Part shown: positions 23,089 to 35,518 of the stretch, piece by piece
How the letters are laid out: each line of letters starts with the position of its first letter
Position numbering within the stretch: position 1 is the first letter of the stretch
Assembly: GCF_003284935.1 (NCBI RefSeq)
Contig: NZ_QMEV01000037.1
Location: forward strand, 1-50,507
DNA from: Mycobacterium colombiense
GTDB taxonomy: Bacteria; Actinomycetota; Actinomycetes; Mycobacteriales; Mycobacteriaceae
Direction of reading: 5' to 3'
DNA length: 50,507 nt
The notes under the pieces: generated by a model
Told to the model about the DNA's origin: nothing
Seen by the model: only the letters and a program-made list of their open reading frames with translations
The model's database searches: none
Made by a program: the position numbers and the translations under genes

Positions 23089-24477
23089 TCAGAGTCCGGA
23101 AATGGGACCGTTTGAGCTATCCGCCTCGTCGTCGTCTCCATCGCGGAGAAGCTTCTCGGGGTGATGGAAGGTGTTGGTGCGCGGTTGTCCCCGGTCGAGT
23201 TCGGGTGGTGGTTTCCAGTGGGTGTCGCCGCGGGCGGTTTTGCGGGTGGTCCAGCCGCCGGGTTTGAGCAGTCGGTGATGGGGGCCGCAGGCGAAGGTGA
23301 GGTCGTTGCCGTCGGTGGTGTGGCACGTGGCGTAGTCGGTGACGTGGTGGACTTCGCAGTAGTAGCCGGGCACGGTGCAGCCCGGGTGTGAGCAGCCGCG
23401 GTCCTTGGCGTACAAGACTACTCGCTGCCCGGGTGAGGCCAGGCGTTTGGTGTGATAGAGGGCCAGGGCGTTGCCTTTGTCGAAGATCGCCAGGTAGCGA
23501 TGGGCGTGGCGGGCCAGGCGGATCACGTCGCTCATCGGTAGCAGGGTGCCCCCGCCGGTCAGGCCGCGCCCGGCGGCGGACTCCAGCTCGGCCAGGGTGG
23601 TGGTGACGATGATGGAGGCCGGTAATCCGTTGTGCTGACCCAACTCTCCGGAGGCCAGCAGCGCCCGCAGTGCGGCGTTGAGGCCGTCGTGGTTGCGCTG
23701 GGCCGCCGACCGCGGGTCGCGCTCGATGGCTTCCTGGGAAGGTGCGCCGTCCACGCACGGGCTTTCGTCCAGCGGGTTGCACATGCCCGGCGCGGCGAGT
23801 TTGGCCAACACCGCTTCCAGGGTGGCGCGGGCTTCGGGGGTCAGCCAGCCGCGCAGCGCCGACATGCCGTCGGATTGCTGGTTGCCCAGGCTCAGGCCGC
23901 GCTGGCGGGCGCGGTCCTCGTCGGTGTAGGTGCCGTCGGGGTTGAGGCAGTCGGCGAGGGTGGCGGCCAGCGCGGCCAGTTGTTCGGGGCGAAACCGGCT
24001 GCCCTCCTGGGCTAACCGGGCTTCGGCGTGCTCGCGGGTGGGCATGTCTATCCAGCCGGGCAGGGCGTGGCAGAACTTACGGATCACCGCGACCTGCCCA
24101 GGCCCAAGTGTTCCGTCGCGTTGGGCGGCGGCGGTGGCCGGCAGCGCCGGTGGGATCGGTTCGCCGGTCAGGCCGTGGCGTGGGCCCAGATCGCGTGCCT
24201 CCTTGAGGCGCCGGGAGGCTTCGGTGCGGCTGATCAGGGTGGCCTCGGCGAGGGCATGGACCACGGTGCCGCCGAGTTCGACAGACGGCGCCTGGCGGGC
24301 AAGGGAATTGATCAGCGGATGCTCGACGGCGGGGATGCGTCGGCGCTGCCTTTCGCAGCGCTCCAGTACCGCCAGCTGTTGGCGCGGATTCAGCGCGTCG
24401 ACGTTGAGCGCGCAGACTCGATCCCAGGCGGCATCGAGCGCGTCGAACGCCGCGTCGATATCCTGCTGATCAGTCAC
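23089..24477 (-). CDS. DUF222/HNH endonuclease (13E12 repeat family)
   Basis: A 462-residue protein of the mycobacterial 13E12 family. The N-terminal DUF222 domain covers most of the length, and the C-terminal HNH domain (about 360-410) shows a CSHPGC motif, CEVHHV and [15 protein letters not shown], so metal and zinc ligands are intact. The C-terminal tail is acidic. GTG 24477 is the first reasonable start, with a weak RBS. 13E12 genes are repeated in mycobacterial genomes and associated with phage-like insertion sites. This copy looks full length and undamaged. It lies at the point where Rv3226c-like order changes to Rv1426c-like order. Confidence 0.9.
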   Translation of the reverse strand: MTDQQDIDAAFDALDAAWDRVCALNVDALNPRQQLAVLERCERQRRRIPAVEHPLINSLARQAPSVELGGTVVHALAEATLISRTEASRRLKEARDLGPRHGLTGEPIPPALPATAAAQRDGTLGPGQVAVIRKFCHALPGWIDMPTREHAEARLAQEGSRFRPEQLAALAATLADCLNPDGTYTDEDRARQRGLSLGNQQSDGMSALRGWLTPEARATLEAVLAKLAAPGMCNPLDESPCVDGAPSQEAIERDPRSAAQRNHDGLNAALRALLASGELGQHNGLPASIIVTTTLAELESAAGRGLTGGGTLLPMSDVIRLARHAHRYLAIFDKGNALALYHTKRLASPGQRVVLYAKDRGCSHPGCTVPGYYCEVHHVTDYATCHTTDGNDLTFACGPHHRLLKPGGWTTRKTARGDTHWKPPPELDRGQPRTNTFHHPEKLLRDGDDDEADSSNGPISGL

Positions 24478-24523
24478 ACCGCCAAACTATCGGCACCCAC
24501 CGACAAAAAACGCCGCCCTGTGA

Positions 24524-24541
24524 CCACTGAAACTACAGTGG
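24524..24541. promoter_or_regulatory. Palindrome upstream of the DUF222/HNH gene
   Basis: CCACTG-AAACTA-CAGTGG is a perfect 6-bp-arm palindrome 47 bp upstream of the HNH gene start, in the 130-bp gap before lipO. It could be an operator for the HNH gene or part of the 13E12 boundary. Confidence 0.4.
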
Positions 24542-24607
24542 CACAGGAGATTTCGGTATACGTCTTCGGTATTCGTAATCGTGCCCGCGGGAGGTGGCAG
24601 AGCTCTC

Positions 24608-25879
24608 TCAGGCGCGCTCGGGCGGGCTCGTCGCGTACACCCACGACAGGAACCGCGCCACGGCCTCCGCGGACCGGTGCGCCCGCGGCGAGCTGAAGAT
24701 GTCGAAAGCATGCTGGGCGTGCGGCAATTCGGCGTAGGCGACCGGATTCTTGGACACCGCGCGCAGTTCCTCGACGAACTCCTCGGCCTCGCCGACCGGG
24801 ATGAGCGAATCGTCGTGGCCGTGCAGGACGAAGAACGGCGGCGCGTCGGCGCGCAGCCGCCGGATCGGCGAGGCGTCGACGTAGACGTCGCGGTGGGTGG
24901 TGAATTTCTTTTTGACGACGAACTTTTCGAGCAGGTCCACGAATTCGCGCCGGCCTTCGCCCTCGGTGGAGAACCAGTCGTAGCGCCCGTACACCGGTAC
25001 CGCGGCCACCACCGAGGTGTCGGCGTCCTCGAAGCCGGGCTGGAACTTCGGGTCGTTGGGGGTCAGCGCCGCCAGCGAACACAGGTGGCCGCCCGCCGAT
25101 CCGCCGGTGATCGCCACGAAGTTGGGATCCCCGCCGTAGCGGGAGATGTTCTCCTTGACCCACGCCAGCGCGCGTTTGACGTCGACGATGTGGTCGGGCC
25201 AGGTGTGCCGCGGCGACACCCGGTAGCCGATCGACACGCACACCCAACCGCGCGCGGCTAGGTGGCTCATCAGCGGATAGGCCTGGGGGCGGCGCATTCC
25301 GATCACCCAGGCGCCGCCGGGCACCTGCAGCAGCACGGGCGCCTTGCCGTCGCGCGGCAGGTCGTGGCGGCGCCAGATGTCGGCGAGGTTGGCGCGGCCG
25401 TGCGGACCGTAGGACACCACGTTGGTCTTCTCGACGTACCGGCGGCGCGCCACGGTGTTGCCCAGCGGCAGGGAGCGGCGACCGCTGCGCCGCGGCTGCG
25501 TCTCGGGCAGTTTGTCCAGCGCCTCTTCGTAGTCGTCGCCGAGTTCCTCGCGCAGCCCGGCCTCGAGCACCGGGCCCGGGGTGGTGACGCCCCGGTACTT
25601 GATCACCGCCAGCAGCGCCCACGACGCCGCCGTCAGGCCCAGCGCGGCCTTGCCGCGCCGTCCCGCGAAGTCGCCGCGGCGCCCCCGCCGCAGCGCATCG
25701 AGCAGCGAGGCGGAGAAGTACACGCCCGGCACCTCGGAGGCCGGCCAGCCGAACCAGAAGACCAGAACGGTGCTGTATCCTTTGCGGGCCAGCGGGCGTA
25801 ATCCGTTGGCGGCGTTGGCCAATTCGAGCGCGGCCCGCGCGAGCGGCCGGGGTTTCCGGAGGGTCCGGGCGAGCCGCAT
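24608..25879 (-). CDS. lipO: HSL-family esterase/lipase (LipO-like)
   Basis: A 423-residue alpha/beta hydrolase. The N-terminal ~150 residues include hydrophobic stretches that may associate with membrane. The catalytic domain has nucleophile Ser261 in GGSAGG, Asp in LHGHDDSLIP and His in PHAQHAFD. The oxyanion-hole segment, normally HGGG in hormone-sensitive-lipase-type enzymes, reads PGGAW (187-191). The ATG shares one base with the fadD12 stop, so it is the third gene of the acyltransferase-fadD12-lipO operon. Corresponds to Rv1426c. Likely hydrolyses lipid esters; natural substrate unknown. Confidence 0.88.
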   Translation of the reverse strand: MRLARTLRKPRPLARAALELANAANGLRPLARKGYSTVLVFWFGWPASEVPGVYFSASLLDALRRGRRGDFAGRRGKAALGLTAASWALLAVIKYRGVTTPGPVLEAGLREELGDDYEEALDKLPETQPRRSGRRSLPLGNTVARRRYVEKTNVVSYGPHGRANLADIWRRHDLPRDGKAPVLLQVPGGAWVIGMRRPQAYPLMSHLAARGWVCVSIGYRVSPRHTWPDHIVDVKRALAWVKENISRYGGDPNFVAITGGSAGGHLCSLAALTPNDPKFQPGFEDADTSVVAAVPVYGRYDWFSTEGEGRREFVDLLEKFVVKKKFTTHRDVYVDASPIRRLRADAPPFFVLHGHDDSLIPVGEAEEFVEELRAVSKNPVAYAELPHAQHAFDIFSSPRAHRSAEAVARFLSWVYATSPPERA

Positions 25880-27510
25880 CAGCCGGTCACCCGCGCTTGC
25901 AGGTCGGCGCGCAGGATCTTGCCGGTGCTGCCGCGGGGAAGTTCGTCCAGCACCGTGATCTCGCGGGGGATCTTGTAGTTGGCCAGGTTCTCCCGCACGT
26001 GCTGCTTGAGCGCCTCGGGCGCGGCGCCCGCGTCGAGCGTGGCGCCGGTCTCGAGCACCACGAAGGCCGCCAGCCGCTGCCCGTACTGTTCGTCGTCCAC
26101 GCCGATCACCGCCGCCTCCGCGACGTCGGGATGTGCCGCCAGCGTCTTCTCCACTTCGATCGGGTAGACGTTCTCGCCCCCGGAGACGATCATTTCGTCA
26201 TCGCGGCCGACGACGAACAGGCGTCCCGCCTCGTCGAGGTATCCCACGTCGCCCGACGACATGAATCCAGCGTGAAAGTCCTTGGTACTGCCCGAGGTGT
26301 AGCCGTCGAACTGGGTGTTGTTGCGCACGTAGATGCTGCCGACCTCACCGGTGGGCAGCTCGTTGAATTCGGGGTCCAGGATCCGGATTTCGGTTCCCCC
26401 CGCGGGCCGGCCCGCCGTGTCCGGTGCGGCCCGCAGGTCCTCCGGCGTGGCCGTGGCGATCATGCCGGCCTCGGTGGCGTTGTAGTTGTTGTAGATCACG
26501 TCGCCGAACGCGTCCATGAACGCGATGACCACGTCCGGTCGCATCCGCGAACCCGATGCCGCCGCGAATCTCAGGGACCGGCAGCTGTAACGGCGTCGCA
26601 CCTCGGGCGGCAGCTCCATGATGCGGTCGAACATCACCGGCACCACGGCGAGCCCGGTCGCCCGGTGGCGGTCGATGAGGTCCAGCGTGGCCTCGGGGTC
26701 GAACTTGCGCCGGGTGATCACCGTGCACGCCATCGACGCCGCGAAGATCAACTGGGAGAACCCCCAGGCGTGGAACATCGGCGCCACGATGACGATGTTC
26801 TCCTCGGCCCGCCACGGGGTGCGGTCCAAGATCGCCTTGAGCGTGCCGATCCCGGCGTTGCCGCCGGTTTGGTTGGCGCCCTTGGGTGTTCCGGTGGTGC
26901 CGGAGGTCAGCAGGATCATCCGGCCCTTGCGGCCCGAGCGCTGGGGCCGTTGCCCGGCGTGATCGGCGATCAGCTTCTCAACGGTGAGTTCGTGTTCGCC
27001 GTCGGTCCAGGCCACGATGCGGCCGGCGTCCGGCCTGTCGGCCAGCGCGCGGTCCACCGTCGGGGTGAATTCCTCGTCGTAGACCACGACGTCGACGCCC
27101 TCGCGGTTGACCACCTCGGCCAGCGCGGGCCCGGCGAACGACGTGTTGAGCAGCACGACGTCGGACCCGATCCGGTTGGTGGCCACCACCGCCTCGACGA
27201 AGCCGCGGTGGTTGCGGCACATGATGCCCACGACTTTCGGCTGGCCCGCGGGCAACCGTTGCAACGCGGCGGCGAACGCGTTGATCCGCTCGTCGAGCTC
27301 GCGCCAGGTCAGCGCGCCGAGCTCGTCGATGAGGCCGGGACGGTCCGGGCAGCGCTGCGCGGCGCTGGCGAAGCCCACGGTCATGCCCATGCCTTCGCGG
27401 CGCATGGCCGCCGCCATCTTGAAGTAGCGGTCGGGTCGCATCGGCGCGATCATGCCGGCGCGGCTCAGCGTGCTGACCAGGCCGAGGGTCTCGCTCAACG
27501 GGTTCGCCAT
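25879..27510 (-). CDS. fadD12: Long-chain fatty acid-CoA/AMP ligase (FadD12-like)
   Basis: A 543-residue ANL-superfamily adenylating enzyme activating a fatty acid as acyl-AMP, then acyl-CoA. Motifs: P-loop LLTSGTTGTPKGANQTGG, YNNYNATEAG, MSSGDVGYLDEAG, GRDDEMIVSGGENVYPIEVE and the C-terminal catalytic Lys in RGSTGKILR. ATG 27510 is three bases after the acyltransferase stop, and the stop overlaps the lipO start. Corresponds to Rv1427c. Together the operon suggests acyl activation, transfer and hydrolysis. Confidence 0.9.
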   Translation of the reverse strand: MANPLSETLGLVSTLSRAGMIAPMRPDRYFKMAAAMRREGMGMTVGFASAAQRCPDRPGLIDELGALTWRELDERINAFAAALQRLPAGQPKVVGIMCRNHRGFVEAVVATNRIGSDVVLLNTSFAGPALAEVVNREGVDVVVYDEEFTPTVDRALADRPDAGRIVAWTDGEHELTVEKLIADHAGQRPQRSGRKGRMILLTSGTTGTPKGANQTGGNAGIGTLKAILDRTPWRAEENIVIVAPMFHAWGFSQLIFAASMACTVITRRKFDPEATLDLIDRHRATGLAVVPVMFDRIMELPPEVRRRYSCRSLRFAAASGSRMRPDVVIAFMDAFGDVIYNNYNATEAGMIATATPEDLRAAPDTAGRPAGGTEIRILDPEFNELPTGEVGSIYVRNNTQFDGYTSGSTKDFHAGFMSSGDVGYLDEAGRLFVVGRDDEMIVSGGENVYPIEVEKTLAAHPDVAEAAVIGVDDEQYGQRLAAFVVLETGATLDAGAAPEALKQHVRENLANYKIPREITVLDELPRGSTGKILRADLQARVTG

Positions 27511-27513
27511 GGC

Positions 27514-28323
27514 TCAGCCCAGGATCGGGAAGCGGCGCTTGGCGGCGAGCTCGGTCAGGGCCTGCTGCATCACCGACCGGACATGCTCGTCGACCTCGTC
27601 GACGTCCGGGTCGTCGCCGAACTGCTTGGCGATGTCGATCGGCGGGAGCACCTGCGTCACGATCTTGGTGGGCAGCGGCAGGTTCGGCGGGATGACCGCG
27701 CTCAGGCCGAAGGGAAAGCCGAACGACACCGGCAGAATCGCGCTGCGCAGCAAGCGTTTAATGCCCAGCCGCTCGGCCAGCCAGGTGCCGCGGGTCAGGT
27801 AGAGCTGGGTCTCCTGCCCGCCGATGGACACCGCCGGCACGATGGGGACGCCCGCGTCGATCGCGGTGCGGATGTAGCCCTTGCGGCCGTTGAAGTCGAT
27901 GACGTTCTCGGAGAGGGTGGGCCGGTAGGCGTCGTAGTCGCCGCCGGGGAACACGATCACCACCCCACCCGAACGCAGCGCCGCGGCCGCGTTCTCCCGA
28001 TTGGCCCGGATGTATCCGGTGCGCCGGAACAGATCCGCGGTGGGCCCGGTCATCAGGATGTCGTGGCTCAGCGTGTAGACCGGCCGGTCGTAGCCGAGTT
28101 TGTCGTAGAAGTGGACGCTGAAGATCGGCACGTCCATGGGGAACATGCCGCCCGAGTGGTTACCGACCACCAGCGCTCCGCCCGGCGGGAACGACTCCAG
28201 GCCGTGTACCTCCGACCGGAAGTAGGTCTTCAGCACCGGGCGCATCACCGCCATCAGGCGCTGGGTCAAGCCGGGGTCGAATTTGCCGATATCCCCGCCC
28301 TCGGGGTTGCCGTTGTCGGTCAC
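27514..28323 (-). CDS. Lysophospholipid/diacylglycerol-type acyltransferase (Rv1428c-like)
   Basis: A 269-residue PlsC-superfamily protein. The catalytic motif is NHSGGMFPMD with His56 and Asp64 eight residues apart, longer than the standard HxxxxD of bacterial PlsC and more like the DAGAT/TMEM68-type variants. The second block, IVFPGGDYDAYRP, is the usual FPxG substrate site. GTG 28323 is supported by AAGGAGGG with good spacing; a longer upstream frame lacks an RBS. First gene of the operon with fadD12 and lipO. Probably esterifies glycerol or glycolipid. Confidence 0.86.
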   Translation of the reverse strand: MTDNGNPEGGDIGKFDPGLTQRLMAVMRPVLKTYFRSEVHGLESFPPGGALVVGNHSGGMFPMDVPIFSVHFYDKLGYDRPVYTLSHDILMTGPTADLFRRTGYIRANRENAAAALRSGGVVIVFPGGDYDAYRPTLSENVIDFNGRKGYIRTAIDAGVPIVPAVSIGGQETQLYLTRGTWLAERLGIKRLLRSAILPVSFGFPFGLSAVIPPNLPLPTKIVTQVLPPIDIAKQFGDDPDVDEVDEHVRSVMQQALTELAAKRRFPILG

Positions 28324-28452
28324 GTTCCCTCCTTGACGCTCGCACCAGGCCGCTCCGCCGAGTCGAGTCCCTCGATGGTAGCGACCGGGGCTGGCGTTGC
28401 TGTCACGGTGTTTCGTCTTTGCGCAACCGGACATGTGGTTTGGGACGGGTCG

Positions 28453-28474
28453 GGGCGCTATTGTTACGGCGCCC
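28453..28474. promoter_or_regulatory. Palindrome in the divergent region before the 28503 gene
   Basis: GGGCGC-TATTGTTACG-GCGCCC has perfect 6-bp arms and lies 28 bp upstream of the ATG at 28503. It may be an operator or a leader hairpin. The surrounding 179-bp region separates two divergent genes; no clear hexamers are seen. Confidence 0.35.
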
Positions 28475-28502
28475 TAAGTAATCCTCGAGTAAAGGGGACC
28501 CG

Positions 28503-28982
28503 ATGGACGTAGCCGGTCTGTCCCACGAGCGGAGTGCCCGCTCGAGCACCACCCACAGATCGGCCAGCACCCGGGACAGGCGCGGGCGGCGTACCCACGC
28601 CGCCCCGGCGCGCGCGGAATCGGGTCGCCAGAACCAAGAACCGTCCCGATCCGCGCCGGCCGCCGGTGCTCTCGCCGCGGCCGCGCCGGACACCGCGGAC
28701 GAGCTGCAGGCCGACTACTTCGTGCGCCTGCTCGCCGGCCGGCGCGGCCTCATCGATCAGCGCATCGACGAGTACCAGCGCAAAATCGGCTCCGCCGAGG
28801 CCAAGGGCGACCTCGACGCCGTGGCGAACTACCGCCGCCTGGCGCGCATCGCCGAGCAGGATCGGCGGACGCTGGACACGCTGATCGAGAAGCTGCGGCG
28901 CCGATTCGTCGGCCGGGCGCCGGGCGCGGCTTCCCCGCAGGCACGCCCCCTGGTTCGCCGGCCCGCGCCGGGCGTGCGCTGA
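28503..28982 (+). CDS. Small basic helical protein of unknown function
   Basis: A 159-residue protein I do not recognise. The N-terminal ~62 residues are Ser/Thr/Arg/Ala-rich and probably disordered. Residues about 65-140 form a charged, likely coiled-coil region (TADELQADYFVRLLAGRRGLID, then IDEYQRKIGSAEAKGDL and RRTLDTLIEKLRRRF). The C-terminus is Arg/Pro-rich. ATG 28503 has AAGGGGA six bases upstream. High positive charge could suit binding to nucleic acid or an anionic surface. Coding potential is inferred from the RBS and helix pattern; H37Rv has different genes (Rv1429, Rv1430) at this position, as I recall. Confidence 0.6.
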   Translation: MDVAGLSHERSARSSTTHRSASTRDRRGRRTHAAPARAESGRQNQEPSRSAPAAGALAAAAPDTADELQADYFVRLLAGRRGLIDQRIDEYQRKIGSAEAKGDLDAVANYRRLARIAEQDRRTLDTLIEKLRRRFVGRAPGAASPQARPLVRRPAPGVR

Positions 28983-29129
28983 AACACGGCTCCCCGCAAC
29001 ACTTCTCGTCATGCGGCGGTGACCGGGCGGCCGGCGCGCGGCGCCGGGGCGCACACGTCGGCGCCCCCGCGTGGCGGTGCCGATACATTCTATGGGCCAG
29101 CTGGTTTCTAGACAGGAACGAGGCCGCCC

Positions 29130-30883
29130 ATGGGATTCATGGCTCCGGAGTTTCCCGACGTCGACCCGCACACGTGGCCCGGCCTGCCGCGGTCGACCAG
29201 GCGCCAGATCATGACCCGGCATTGGGTCGAACACGGCTTCGGCTCGCCGTACGCGGTCTATCTGTTCTACGTCTTCAAGATCGCCGGGTACGTCGCCGGC
29301 GCCGCCGCGGTGATTTCCCTGACGCCGGGGCTGGGCGGTCTGGGCCACCTCGCCGACTGGTGGACGCAGCCGATCGTGTACCAGAAGCTGGTCATCTTCA
29401 CGCTGCTGTTCGAGATCCTGGGCCTGGGCTGCGGATCGGGGCCGCTGACCGCGCGGTTCTGGCCGCCGTTCGGCGGGTTCTTGTATTGGTTGCGGCCCAA
29501 CACCATTCGGCTGCCGGCCTGGCCGGACAAGGTCCCGTTCACCCGCGGGGACAACCGCACTGTCGTCGACGTGGCGCTGTATCTCGTCGTGCTGGGCTCC
29601 GGCGTCTGGGCGCTGCTCTCGCCGGGGCGGGGCGGCCCGGTCACCCCGGCGGGCGACGTCGGCCTGATCGATCCCCGGCTGGTGGTGCCCGCCATCGTCG
29701 CGCTCGCGCTGCTGGGCCTGCGGGACAAGACCGTCTTCCTGGCGGCGCGCGGTGAGCACTACGGGCTGACGCTGCTGGTGTTCTTCTTCGGGTTCACCGA
29801 CCAGATCGCCGCATTCAAGATCATCATGCTGGCGCTGTGGTGGGGCGCGGCCACGTCCAAGCTCAACCACCACTTCCCGTACGTCGTGGCGGTGATGATG
29901 AGCAACAGCCCGCTGCTGCGCGGCCGGGCGTTCAACTGGTTCAAGCGCCGGCTCTACCTCGACCCGGTCAACGACCTGCGACCGTCGTGGATACCGAAGG
30001 TGATGGCCCATGTCGGCGGGACGACGGCCGAATTTCTGGTTCCGCTGGTCCTGGTGTTCTTCGCCGACGGTCACCGGTGGGCGTGGTTCCTGATCGGCTT
30101 CATGGTGCTGTTCCACCTCAACATCACGTCCACCATTCCGATGGGGGTTCCCCTGGAGTGGAACGTCTTTTTCATCTTTTCGCTCTTCTACCTGTTCGGC
30201 CACTACGCCGGCATCACGGCCACCGGGCTGCGCTCGCCGCTGCTGCTGATCATCCTCATCGCCGCGCTGGCGGTGGTGCCGATCGTGGGAAACATGTTCC
30301 CGCAACAGGTTTCGTTTCTTCCGGCGATGCGCTACTACGCGGGCAACTGGGCCACCAGCACTTGGTGCCTGCGCAAGGGCGCCGAGGACAAGATCGAGGC
30401 GAACATCACCAAGGCGTCGGCGCTGGCGCCCAATCAGCTTGCCCGCCTTTATGATCCGCAGACCGCCGAACTCATGATCGACAAGTTGATGGGGTGGCGG
30501 TCCATGCACACCCACGGCCGCGCGCTGGGCGGCCTGGTGCCCCGCGCCCTGCCCGACGGGGCCGACGAGGCCGACTACCTGCTGCGCGACGGCGAAATTA
30601 TCGCCGGGCCGCTGATCGGGTGGAACTTCGGCGAAGGCCACCTGCACAACGAACAGCTGCTGGCCGCGGTGCAGCGGCGCTGCGACTTCGACGAGGGCGA
30701 GGTGCGGGTGATCATCCTGGAAGCCCAGCCGATCCAGCGCCAAACGCAGGCCTACCGCATCGTCGACGCCAAGACCGGGCTGATCGAAGAGGGCTACGTC
30801 GACGTCGCGGGCATGCTGAGCCGTCAACCCTGGCCCGAGCCCGGCGACGACTACCCCGTCCACGTCATCGATGGCGGCGCCCG

Positions 30884-30887
<4 letters not shown>
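29130..30887 (+). CDS. DUF3556-type polytopic membrane protein (Rv1431-like)
   Basis: A 585-residue protein with about ten hydrophobic segments in the first ~420 residues (for example YLFYVFKIAGYVAGAAAVISL, LTLLVFFFGFTDQIAAFKIIM and FFIFSLFYLFGHYAGI) and a soluble C-terminal part (about 420-585) with HTHGRALGGLVPRAL and IGWNFGEGHLHNE. The family matches the DUF3556 transmembrane proteins of mycobacteria, of unknown function. The GTGA overlap with the next gene, a phytoene-desaturase-like oxidoreductase, suggests a common role in lipid or isoprenoid modification. Start ATG 29130 with an AGGAACGAGG-type RBS upstream. Confidence 0.82.
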
Positions 30888-33452
<2,565 letters not shown>

Positions 33453-33456
33453 ACCC

Positions 33457-34686
33457 GTGGCCGTCCAGACTCTGAAAGACCTTCTCGCCGAAGGGGTTTC
33501 CGGACGCGGCGTGCTGGTGCGCTCCGATCTGAACGTGCCGCTCGACGACGGGAAGATCACCGACGCCGGCCGCATCACCGCCTCGGTGCCGACGCTGCGG
33601 GCGCTGGTCGAGGCCGGCGCCAAGGTGGTCGTCACCGCGCACCTCGGCCGGCCCAAGGGCGGAGCCGACCCGAAGCTCTCGCTGGCGCCCGTGGCCGCGG
33701 CGCTCGGTGAGCAGCTCGGCCGGCACGTCCAGCTGGCCGGCGACGTCGTGGGCACCGACGCCTTGGCCCGCGCCGAGGGCCTGACCGACGGCGACGTCCT
33801 GCTGCTCGAGAACATCCGCTTCGACGTCCGCGAAACCAGCAAGGACGACGGTGAGCGCCTGGCGCTGGCCCGGCAGTTGGCCGAGTTGGTCGGGCCGACA
33901 GGGGCTTTCGTCTCCGACGGCTTCGGCGTGGTGCACCGCAAGCAGGCCTCGGTGTACGACATCGCCACCCTGCTGCCGCACTACGCCGGCACGCTGGTGG
34001 CCGAGGAGATCGCGGTGCTGGAGCAGCTGACCAGCTCCACCAAACGCCCGTATGCGGTGGTGCTCGGCGGGTCGAAGGTGTCCGACAAGCTCGGTGTCAT
34101 CGAATCGCTGGCCACCAAGGCCGACAGCATCGTCATCGGCGGCGGCATGTGCTTCACCTTCCTTGCCGCCCAAGGTTTCTCGGTCGGCAAGTCGCTGCTG
34201 GAGACCGAGATGGTGGACACCTGCCGCCGGCTGCTGGACACCTACCACGACGTGCTGCGGCTGCCGGTCGACATCGTGGTGGGTGACAAGTTCGCCGCCG
34301 ACGCGACGCCGCAGACCGTCGCGGCCGACGCCATCGGAGACGACCAGATGGGCCTGGACATCGGGCCGGGCTCGGTCAAACGCTTCACCACGTTGCTGTC
34401 CAACGCCGAAACCGTGTTCTGGAACGGGCCGATGGGCGTGTTCGAATTCCCGGCCTTCGCCGCGGGCACCAAGGGCGTCGCCGAGGCGATCGCCGCGGCC
34501 ACCGGCAAGGGCGCGTTCAGCGTGGTGGGCGGCGGGGACTCCGCGGCCGCGGTGCGCGCGCTGGGCATCCCGGAGGGCGACTTCTCGCACATCTCGACCG
34601 GTGGGGGAGCGTCGCTGGAATACCTTGAGGGCAAGACGCTTCCGGGTATCGAGGTGTTGAGCCAACCCCAGCCCGACCCCAACTAG
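33457..34686 (+). CDS. pgk: Phosphoglycerate kinase
   Basis: A 409-residue enzyme transferring phosphate from 1,3-bisphosphoglycerate to ADP. Motifs: [46 protein letters not shown] and the nucleotide loop [18 protein letters not shown] 33457 starts four bases after the gap stop, so co-translation is likely. Rv1437 equivalent. Confidence 0.98.
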   Translation: MAVQTLKDLLAEGVSGRGVLVRSDLNVPLDDGKITDAGRITASVPTLRALVEAGAKVVVTAHLGRPKGGADPKLSLAPVAAALGEQLGRHVQLAGDVVGTDALARAEGLTDGDVLLLENIRFDVRETSKDDGERLALARQLAELVGPTGAFVSDGFGVVHRKQASVYDIATLLPHYAGTLVAEEIAVLEQLTSSTKRPYAVVLGGSKVSDKLGVIESLATKADSIVIGGGMCFTFLAAQGFSVGKSLLETEMVDTCRRLLDTYHDVLRLPVDIVVGDKFAADATPQTVAADAIGDDQMGLDIGPGSVKRFTTLLSNAETVFWNGPMGVFEFPAFAAGTKGVAEAIAAATGKGAFSVVGGGDSAAAVRALGIPEGDFSHISTGGGASLEYLEGKTLPGIEVLSQPQPDPN

Positions 34687-34702
34687 AAAGGTCCCCAGAG
34701 AC

Positions 34703-35488
34703 GTGAGCCGCAAACCGCTGATCGCCGGCAACTGGAAGATGAACCTCAACCATTTCGAGGCCATCGCGCTGGTGCAAAAGATCGCGTTCGCGTTGCCGGA
34801 CAAGTACTACGACAAGGTGGACGTCACGGTGCTGCCGCCGTTCACGGATCTGCGCAGCGTGCAGACCCTGGTCGACGGTGACAAGCTGCGGTTGACCTAC
34901 GGCGGGCAGGACCTGTCCGAGCACGACTCGGGTGCCTACACCGGCGACATCAGCGGCGCGTTCCTGGCCAAGCTGGGCTGCACGTTCGTCGTCGTCGGGC
35001 ACTCCGAGCGACGGACCTACCACCACGAGGACGACGCGGTGGTGGCCGCCAAGGCCGCCGCGGCGCTCAAGCACGAACTGACCCCGATCGTCTGCATCGG
35101 CGAGCAGCTCGACGTCCGGGAGGCGGGAAACCACGTCCCGCACTGCGAGGAGCAGCTGCGCGGATCGCTGGCCGGGCTGTCCGCCGAACAGATCGGCAAG
35201 GTCGTCATCGCCTACGAACCGGTGTGGGCGATCGGCACCGGGCGGGTGGCCAGCGCGGGTGACGCCCAAGAGGTGTGCGCGGCGATCCGCAAGCAGCTGG
35301 CGTCCCTCGCCTCCTCGGAGATCGCCGACTCGGTGCGGGTGCTCTACGGCGGATCGGTGAACGCCAAGAACATCGGCGAGCTGATCGCCCGCGACGACAT
35401 CGACGGCGGCTTGGTCGGCGGCGCCTCCCTGGACGGCGAGCAGTTCGCCACGCTGGCGGCCATCGCCGCCGGCGGGCCACTGCCCTGA
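34703..35488 (+). CDS. tpiA: Triosephosphate isomerase
   Basis: A 261-residue TIM barrel interconverting dihydroxyacetone phosphate and glyceraldehyde 3-phosphate. Catalytic elements: GNWKMN with the active-site Lys, VVGHSERR with the electrophilic His, [15 protein letters not shown] with the catalytic Glu, and the phosphate loop [12 protein letters not shown] 34703 follows pgk by 16 bp with AAAGG upstream. Rv1438 equivalent. Confidence 0.98.
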   Translation: MSRKPLIAGNWKMNLNHFEAIALVQKIAFALPDKYYDKVDVTVLPPFTDLRSVQTLVDGDKLRLTYGGQDLSEHDSGAYTGDISGAFLAKLGCTFVVVGHSERRTYHHEDDAVVAAKAAAALKHELTPIVCIGEQLDVREAGNHVPHCEEQLRGSLAGLSAEQIGKVVIAYEPVWAIGTGRVASAGDAQEVCAAIRKQLASLASSEIADSVRVLYGGSVNAKNIGELIARDDIDGGLVGGASLDGEQFATLAAIAAGGPLP

Positions 35489-35505
35489 GCGCGGCCGCGC
35501 CCCGG

Positions 35506-35518
35506 TAGGCTGGCCGTC
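35506..35518 (+). promoter_or_regulatory. Probable leaderless promoter of secG (-10 TAGGCT)
   Basis: TAGGCT (35506-35511) lies exactly seven bases before the secG ATG, and no Shine-Dalgarno is present. This is the spacing for a leaderless mycobacterial transcript starting at the A of ATG. Confidence 0.5.

Noticed and set aside
23089..24477. DUF222/HNH gene as a complete mobile element with terminal repeats
   Set aside because: I could not find matching direct or inverted repeats at its two ends; only a single palindrome upstream.
25897..28512. 871-residue open frame antisense to the acyltransferase-fadD12 genes
   Set aside because: Low-complexity His/Val/Gly/Arg composition typical of reversed high-GC coding sequence; the opposite strand has recognisable enzymes.
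28503..28982. Considered as a WhiB-type or nucleoid protein
   Set aside because: No cysteine cluster for WhiB and no recognisable AT-hook or HU-like pattern; left as unknown.
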